Below are positions 59,756 through 64,000 of a DNA stretch of 64,000 nucleotides, one piece after another (positions within the stretch are counted from its first letter, which is position 1; each line of letters begins with the position of its first letter). A program made the position numbers and the translations under genes. This DNA is from Zavarzinia compransoris (GTDB lineage Bacteria > Pseudomonadota > Alphaproteobacteria > Zavarziniales > Zavarziniaceae). The stretch lies in contig NZ_QGLF01000002.1 in the NCBI RefSeq assembly GCF_003173055.1, positions 558,322-622,321 on the forward strand. The letters are read 5' to 3'. The notes beneath the pieces are model-generated. The model was not told the DNA's origin, searched no databases, and was given only the letters and a program-made list of their open reading frames with translations.

Positions 59756-60358
59756 ATGACCAAGGTTCTTGTGCTTTACCATTCCAGCTATGGCCATATC
59801 GAAACCCTGGCGGGCGCGGTCGCGGAAGGCGCTGCCGCGGTCGACGGGGTCGAGGTCACGGTGAAGCGCGTGCCCGAACTGATGGACGCGGACCTGATGA
59901 AGCAGTTCGGCATGAAGCCGGACCAGGCCGCCCCGGTGGCGAGCCCGGCCGAACTGGCGGATTACGACGCCATCGTCTTCGGCACGCCCACCCGCTTCGG
60001 CATGATGACGGCGCAGATGCGCAATTTCCTCGACCAGACCGGCGGGCTCTGGGCCAAGGGCGCGCTGATCGGCAAGGTCGGCAGCGTCTTCACCTCCAGC
60101 GCCACCCAGCACGCGGGCCAGGAATCGACCATCCTGTCGTTCCACACCACCCTGCTGCACCATGGCTTCGTGATCGTGGGCGTGCCCTTCGCCGAGCCGG
60201 GCCTCTCCAAGATCGACGAGATCACCGGCGGCTCGCCCTATGGCGCCTCGACCATCGCCGGCCCGGACGGCAGCCGCCAGCCCTCGGCCAACGAGTTGCA
60301 GATCGCCCGGTTCCAGGGCAAGCATGTGGCGACCATCGCCGCCAAGCTGAAGGCGTAA
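59756..60358 (+). CDS. wrbA: NAD(P)H:quinone oxidoreductase, WrbA family
   Basis: A 200-residue flavodoxin-like protein from ATG 59756 (GGAAGGAACGACGACA upstream). The FMN phosphate loop is [12 protein letters not shown], the flavin-contacting turn is [20 protein letters not shown], and [14 protein letters not shown] is the third conserved block. It ends in the WrbA-typical [18 protein letters not shown]. It is a tetrameric FMN enzyme reducing quinones by two electrons, protecting against redox cycling. The divergent LysR gene is its probable regulator. Confidence 0.92.
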   Translation: MTKVLVLYHSSYGHIETLAGAVAEGAAAVDGVEVTVKRVPELMDADLMKQFGMKPDQAAPVASPAELADYDAIVFGTPTRFGMMTAQMRNFLDQTGGLWAKGALIGKVGSVFTSSATQHAGQESTILSFHTTLLHHGFVIVGVPFAEPGLSKIDEITGGSPYGASTIAGPDGSRQPSANELQIARFQGKHVATIAAKLKA

Positions 60359-60385
60359 CCGCGGCCCGCGCCGCAGACGGTGACC

Positions 60386-60724
60386 ATGACCGATGTGCCG
60401 CGCCTGAAATCCCGCCTCGTCGTCCAGGCCTTGATCCGCCGGGCCGAGGTGGCGGGCCTTTCCGCCCTGGTCATGCGCAAGGGCGACGAGGATGCGGGCG
60501 GCATCATGCTGGTGGTCGATCGCTTCGCCGCCGGCAGCCGGCTGTTCGACCGGGTGCGGGACGGGGCGGGCCGCCTGGTCTGGGCGGCTGCCGATGGCGG
60601 TGCCCCGCTCGATCCGCCCGCCCTGGCCGAACGGCTGGAGCGGGCGGCCCGGCGCGACCCGGACCTCTGGCTGGTCGCGGTCGAGGACCCGCGCGGCCTA
60701 TTCGATCCACTGGCGGCGGACTGA
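60386..60724 (+). CDS. DUF1491 family protein
   Basis: A 112-residue protein. ATG 60386 is preferred; a GTG six bases upstream would add two residues. The block LKSRLVVQALIRRAEVAGLS followed by LVMRKGDEDAGGIMLVVDRF is the DUF1491 signature, and the C terminus has PDLWLVAVEDPRGLFD. This small cytoplasmic family is common in alphaproteobacteria and has no known function, so it supports the taxonomic guess. Its last 27 bases overlap the end of the convergent GH17 gene. Confidence 0.8.
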   Translation: MTDVPRLKSRLVVQALIRRAEVAGLSALVMRKGDEDAGGIMLVVDRFAAGSRLFDRVRDGAGRLVWAAADGGAPLDPPALAERLERAARRDPDLWLVAVEDPRGLFDPLAAD

Positions 60725-62413
60725 CGCCGCCAGCGGCAGGGCGAAGAGCGCGAGGCAGGCCGCCCAATACCAAGCCTCCACATTGTCCGGGGTCTCGATC
60801 GCGATCAAGGCGACGGCCTGGGCGACGAACCCCGCCGCCGCCAGCCCGGCGACCCAGCCCCGCCCTTTCGGCCGGCCGGCCCGGACCGTGCCGAACACCC
60901 GCCCGAAGGCGAGGCGGTCGAGGAAACGGTCGCGCCCGGTCCAGGCCGCCAGCAGGGCGACCACCAGGGGCGCCAGGGCGGCCAGCCCGACATAGACCGT
61001 GGGAAAATCGCGATAGCGGCCGTCGACCGGCAGCAGGGGCCACAGCAGGCTGACCGTGCCCTGCGGCAGGATCGGCACCAGGATGTCGTCGGTCACCCCG
61101 ACCACGAGCAGCAGGCCGAGCGCGAAGCCGAGCACGGTCGCCAGCAGCAGCAGCAATTGCCCGCCGACCACGGTCCAGCCCCCGGCGGGCAGGCGCGGGT
61201 CGTCGCTGAGCAGGCGGAAGCAGGTGGCGGCGAAGGTCAGGGCAAGGCCGATGGCGATCGCCGCCTTGACCGCGGCCCAGAGTTCCGGCCCCGGCATATA
61301 GGCGAAGAGCCAGGCTTCCAGCCCGGCCCGGCTGCCGGCATAGGCGGCCAGCGCCAGCAACGCGCCGCCGGCGATCAGGCGGGCAGGGGAATAGCCCGCG
61401 ATCCGTTCCCGCCGCATGGCGGTGACGACGAGGATCAGCAGGGCGCCGGCGGCGAAGCCGAGCTTCCATTGCGGCAGTTCGACCACCGGGCCCGACAGGT
61501 CGAACTTCGGCTGCCAGTTCTCGTCGAACAGGCCCCAATTGGCCCCGACCGTGCCTTCCTGGCCGCTTTTCCACGGCTGGTCGAAGGCTTCGATCACATT
61601 GTAGCGGATGCCCTCCGCCCGGGCCTTGTTCAGGAAATTGGTGATGAAGGTGGCAAGCTGCACCCGGCCCGGCACCGCCTTCTCGCGGTCGCGGCCGTGG
61701 CTCGGCCAGCCGATCTCGCCGATCACCACCGGCTTGTCCGGGAAGGCCTTCCGCACCTCGTCCAGGATATGGGCGACATGGCCGTTGCCGACCTCGACGG
61801 GCAGGGGAAAATCCTCCCAATAGGGCAGGATGTGGATGGTGATGAAATCGACTTCCCCGGCCAGCTGGGGATTCCGCAGCCAGAATTCCCAGACGTCGGC
61901 ATAGGTCACGGGCTGTTTCACCGCCGCCTTCACCGTCCGGATATGCTCGATCAGTTTCTCGACCGGCAGGTCTTTCCGCAGCAGGACCTCGTTGCCGACC
62001 AGCACCCGCTCGATCGTGCCGGGGAAGCGGTTGGCAAGGTCGATCAGGCTGGCGATCTCGTTCTGGTTGACCCGGGGCAGGGGGCCGAGCCAGGCGCCGG
62101 CGAAAACCTTCAGCCCGCGCGCCTTGGCCAGTTCCGGCACCGCCTGCATGCCTTCGAGGGCGGTATAGGTCCTGACCCCCGCCGCCTTGCCGATCAGGGC
62201 GTCCAGCGCCGTCGCGATATCGGCTTCCGAGGGGAAATTGCCGGTCAGCGGGCTCTGGGTGCCGCGGAAGGGGGCGAAGGACACGCTCTCGATCACGCCG
62301 TCGTAAGGGTTGGGCAGGGCGACCGGCCGGTTCGGCCACCACCAGGCGGCAAATGTGAGCAGAAGGGCAAGCAGGGCAACGGCGGCAGGCTTCAGGACAG
62401 AGCGATGCATCAT
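60698..62413 (-). CDS. Membrane-anchored GH17 beta-glucan hydrolase/transglycosylase
   Basis: A 571-residue protein from ATG 62413. An N-terminal membrane span (about 10-27) is followed by a GH17 barrel to about residue 330. Probable acid/base Glu142 is in VLVGNEVLLR and nucleophile Glu233 in VVIGEIGWPSHGR. The remainder holds about seven hydrophobic spans, beginning WKLGFAAGALLILVVTA. Bacterial GH17 proteins cleave or branch beta-1,3-glucans. Related cyclic-glucan synthases fuse a similar domain to a GT2 synthase, but no GT2 domain or gene is here. It may remodel periplasmic or capsular glucan (inference). Confidence 0.82.
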   Translation of the reverse strand: MMHRSVLKPAAVALLALLLTFAAWWWPNRPVALPNPYDGVIESVSFAPFRGTQSPLTGNFPSEADIATALDALIGKAAGVRTYTALEGMQAVPELAKARGLKVFAGAWLGPLPRVNQNEIASLIDLANRFPGTIERVLVGNEVLLRKDLPVEKLIEHIRTVKAAVKQPVTYADVWEFWLRNPQLAGEVDFITIHILPYWEDFPLPVEVGNGHVAHILDEVRKAFPDKPVVIGEIGWPSHGRDREKAVPGRVQLATFITNFLNKARAEGIRYNVIEAFDQPWKSGQEGTVGANWGLFDENWQPKFDLSGPVVELPQWKLGFAAGALLILVVTAMRRERIAGYSPARLIAGGALLALAAYAGSRAGLEAWLFAYMPGPELWAAVKAAIAIGLALTFAATCFRLLSDDPRLPAGGWTVVGGQLLLLLATVLGFALGLLLVVGVTDDILVPILPQGTVSLLWPLLPVDGRYRDFPTVYVGLAALAPLVVALLAAWTGRDRFLDRLAFGRVFGTVRAGRPKGRGWVAGLAAAGFVAQAVALIAIETPDNVEAWYWAACLALFALPLAASVRRQWIE

Positions 62414-62577
62414 CGGATCTCGCGGACGGCGGGCAGACATGCTTACACCAAGCCCCGCGCCGGCGAAACGCGGCGGAATCGGATTTCGCGACTTGAGGCG
62501 CGCGGGCCACGCCCATAAACTCGCGCGACAACAAGAAAGTGCGACGCGGCGGCAAGCCGCGGCTCGGGGAGAAGACA

Positions 62578-64000
62578 ATGGCTTACTATCCGGACATCCA
62601 GACTCTGGCCGATGTGCCGCGCCTGCACGCCCGCCTGCGGGGCGACAAGGTCGCGCTGATCGAGGGCGACCGCAAGATCACCTATGCCGAGCTGGACCAC
62701 GCCGCGACCGCCTGCGCCGCCGCCCTCGAGGCCGAGGGCGTGAAGGCGGGCGGCCGCGTCGGCGTGCTCGACAAGAATGCCGCCGATTATTTCGCCCTGC
62801 TGTTCGGCACGGCCAAGATCGGCGCCGTCCTGGTGCCGGTGAACTGGCGCCTGGCCGCGCCCGAGATCACCTTCATCCTGAACGATGCCGAGGCGGAGGT
62901 CCTGTTCGTCGGCCCGGATTTCGTCGAGGCGCTGCGCTATTTCGGCACCGAGCTGAAGACGGTGCGGAAAATCGTGGTCATGGGCCCCGCCGCCGGCGAC
63001 TGGCCGGGCTTCGCCGATTTCCTCGCCCCCTTCGACACGGCCGCCGACCCGAGGCGGGAAACGGGGCCGAAGGGCACGGTCCTGCAGATGTATACCTCGG
63101 GCACCACGGGCCATCCGAAGGGCGTGATGCTCACCCATTATAATTTCCTCGGCAATGTTCCCCTGCGCGAGGAATCGGCCGAAGCCTGGGCGACCTGGAG
63201 TGCCGAGGACGTGGGGCAGGTGGCCATGCCGCTGTTCCATATCGGCGGCACCGGCTCGGCCTTCCTCGGCATCTATGCCGGCGCCACCATGGTGATCACG
63301 CGGGACTTCGATCCCGGCCTCGTCCTCAGGCAGATCGAGGAATACCGGATCGCCAAGGTCTTCTATGTCCCCGCCGTGCTGCTGTTCCTCCTGCAGCATC
63401 CGGCGGCGGCGACCACCGATTTCTCGTCGCTGCAATATATCCTCTACGGTGCCTCGCCCATCCCGCTCGACCTGCTGCGGAAGGCGCTGGCGGTGTTCAA
63501 ATGCGGCTTCGTGCAGCTTTACGGCATGACCGAAAATTGCGGTCTCTGCACCTATCTGCCGGCCGAGGACCACGACCCCGCGGGCAACGAGCGCATGCGC
63601 AGCGCCGGCAAGCCCCAGGTCGGGGTCGAGGTCAAGGTGATCGACGCCGACGGCAACGCCCTGCCGCCGCGCCAGGTGGGCGAGATCTGCGCCCGCTCGC
63701 GCGCGACCATGGCCGGCTACTGGAAGCGCGACGATGCGACCGCCAAGACGATCGACGCCGACGGCTGGCTGCACACCGGCGACGCCGGCTATCTGGACGA
63801 GGACGGTTACGTCTATATCTACGACCGGGTGAAGGACATGATCGTCTCGGGCGGCGAGAATATCTACCCGGCCGAGATCGAAAGCGCGCTGTTCGGCCAT
63901 CCGGATGTCGCCGACGTCGCCGTCATCGGCGTGCCCGACGACAAATGGGGCGAGGCGGTGAAGGCGGTGGTGGTGCCGAAGCCCGACAGCCGCCCCGACG
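62578..64000 (+). CDS. Acyl-CoA synthetase, AMP-forming (3' truncated by window)
   Basis: The frame is open from ATG 62578 (CTCGGGGAGAAGACA upstream) to the window end, giving 474 residues of an ANL ligase. It has LQMYTSGTTGHPKGVMLTHY, VQLYGMTENCG, HTGDAGYLDEDGYVYIYDRV, and SGGENIYPAEIES. The catalytic C-terminal Lys lies beyond the window. The pattern is that of medium/long-chain acyl-CoA synthetases (FadD13-like). The 164-base gap before it contains TTGAGG and ATAAAC 16 bases apart (62493-62520), a weak sigma-70-like pair. Confidence 0.88.
   Translation, partial: MAYYPDIQTLADVPRLHARLRGDKVALIEGDRKITYAELDHAATACAAALEAEGVKAGGRVGVLDKNAADYFALLFGTAKIGAVLVPVNWRLAAPEITFILNDAEAEVLFVGPDFVEALRYFGTELKTVRKIVVMGPAAGDWPGFADFLAPFDTAADPRRETGPKGTVLQMYTSGTTGHPKGVMLTHYNFLGNVPLREESAEAWATWSAEDVGQVAMPLFHIGGTGSAFLGIYAGATMVITRDFDPGLVLRQIEEYRIAKVFYVPAVLLFLLQHPAAATTDFSSLQYILYGASPIPLDLLRKALAVFKCGFVQLYGMTENCGLCTYLPAEDHDPAGNERMRSAGKPQVGVEVKVIDADGNALPPRQVGEICARSRATMAGYWKRDDATAKTIDADGWLHTGDAGYLDEDGYVYIYDRVKDMIVSGGENIYPAEIESALFGHPDVADVAVIGVPDDKWGEAVKAVVVPKPDSRPD

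Noticed and set aside
1-64000. CRISPR arrays, rRNA, tRNA, prophage, complete insertion sequences, replication origin
   Set aside because: No regularly spaced repeats, RNA-gene signatures, phage genes or paired terminal repeats with a full transposase were found.

Overview
The window is GC-rich DNA with coding sequence packed on both strands. Ring-hydroxylating dioxygenase, DUF1491, DUF1302/DUF1329, wax-ester-synthase and Nit1C genes suggest a metabolically versatile alphaproteobacterium of a Rhodospirillales-like or Zavarzinia/Oleomonas-like lineage. That placement is an inference from gene content; no rRNA or tRNA gene was seen.

Region 1 (1-31.3 kb) is a catabolic block for a hydrophobic, acyl-CoA-forming substrate. 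It begins with the end of a ring-hydroxylating dioxygenase beta subunit and an NTF2-like protein. A GMC alcohol oxidoreductase lies divergent to a cytochrome P450, followed by a WS/DGAT acyltransferase. Beta-oxidation genes come next: acyl-CoA dehydrogenases, thiolase, FadB-like protein, enoyl-CoA hydratases, CoA ligases and hotdog thioesterases. Then come a quinone reductase, an orphan NorE/NorF-like membrane pair and a six-helix membrane protein. Two regulators (a MalT/LAL-type LuxR protein and an AraC protein) are divergent. The block ends with a mirror-image set of exported proteins, DUF1302-DUF1329-DUF1329-DUF1302, and another CoA ligase. A recurring box resembling CCATCCTTGGTCGGGGGC precedes many of these transcription units and was not seen elsewhere in the window, so they may form one regulon.

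Region 2 (31.3-38.8 kb) is a complete seven-gene Nit1C cluster (nitB to nitH), the set linked in other bacteria to nitrile and cyanide nitrogen assimilation. It has a near-perfect sigma-54 promoter. A MocR-type PLP regulator is divergent from it, and a shared operator-like sequence lies beside both promoters. The enhancer-binding activator NitA that I recall beside other Nit1C clusters is absent here.

Region 3 (38.8-49.6 kb, minus strand) looks like one operon: phosphopantetheinyl transferase, UGT-like glycosyltransferase, MdtA/MdtB/MdtC-like tripartite RND efflux genes and a TetA-like MFS pump. This gene set suits export or self-protection against a glycosylated metabolite, but no biosynthetic enzyme is present.

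Region 4 (49.7-64 kb) holds a VapBC toxin-antitoxin pair, a LysR-SDR-acyl-CoA dehydrogenase-SDR set and an IS5-type transposase fragment. It continues with an alpha/beta hydrolase-WS/DGAT-CoA ligase lipid operon, a LysR/WrbA pair, DUF1491, a membrane-anchored GH17 enzyme, and a CoA ligase cut by the window end.
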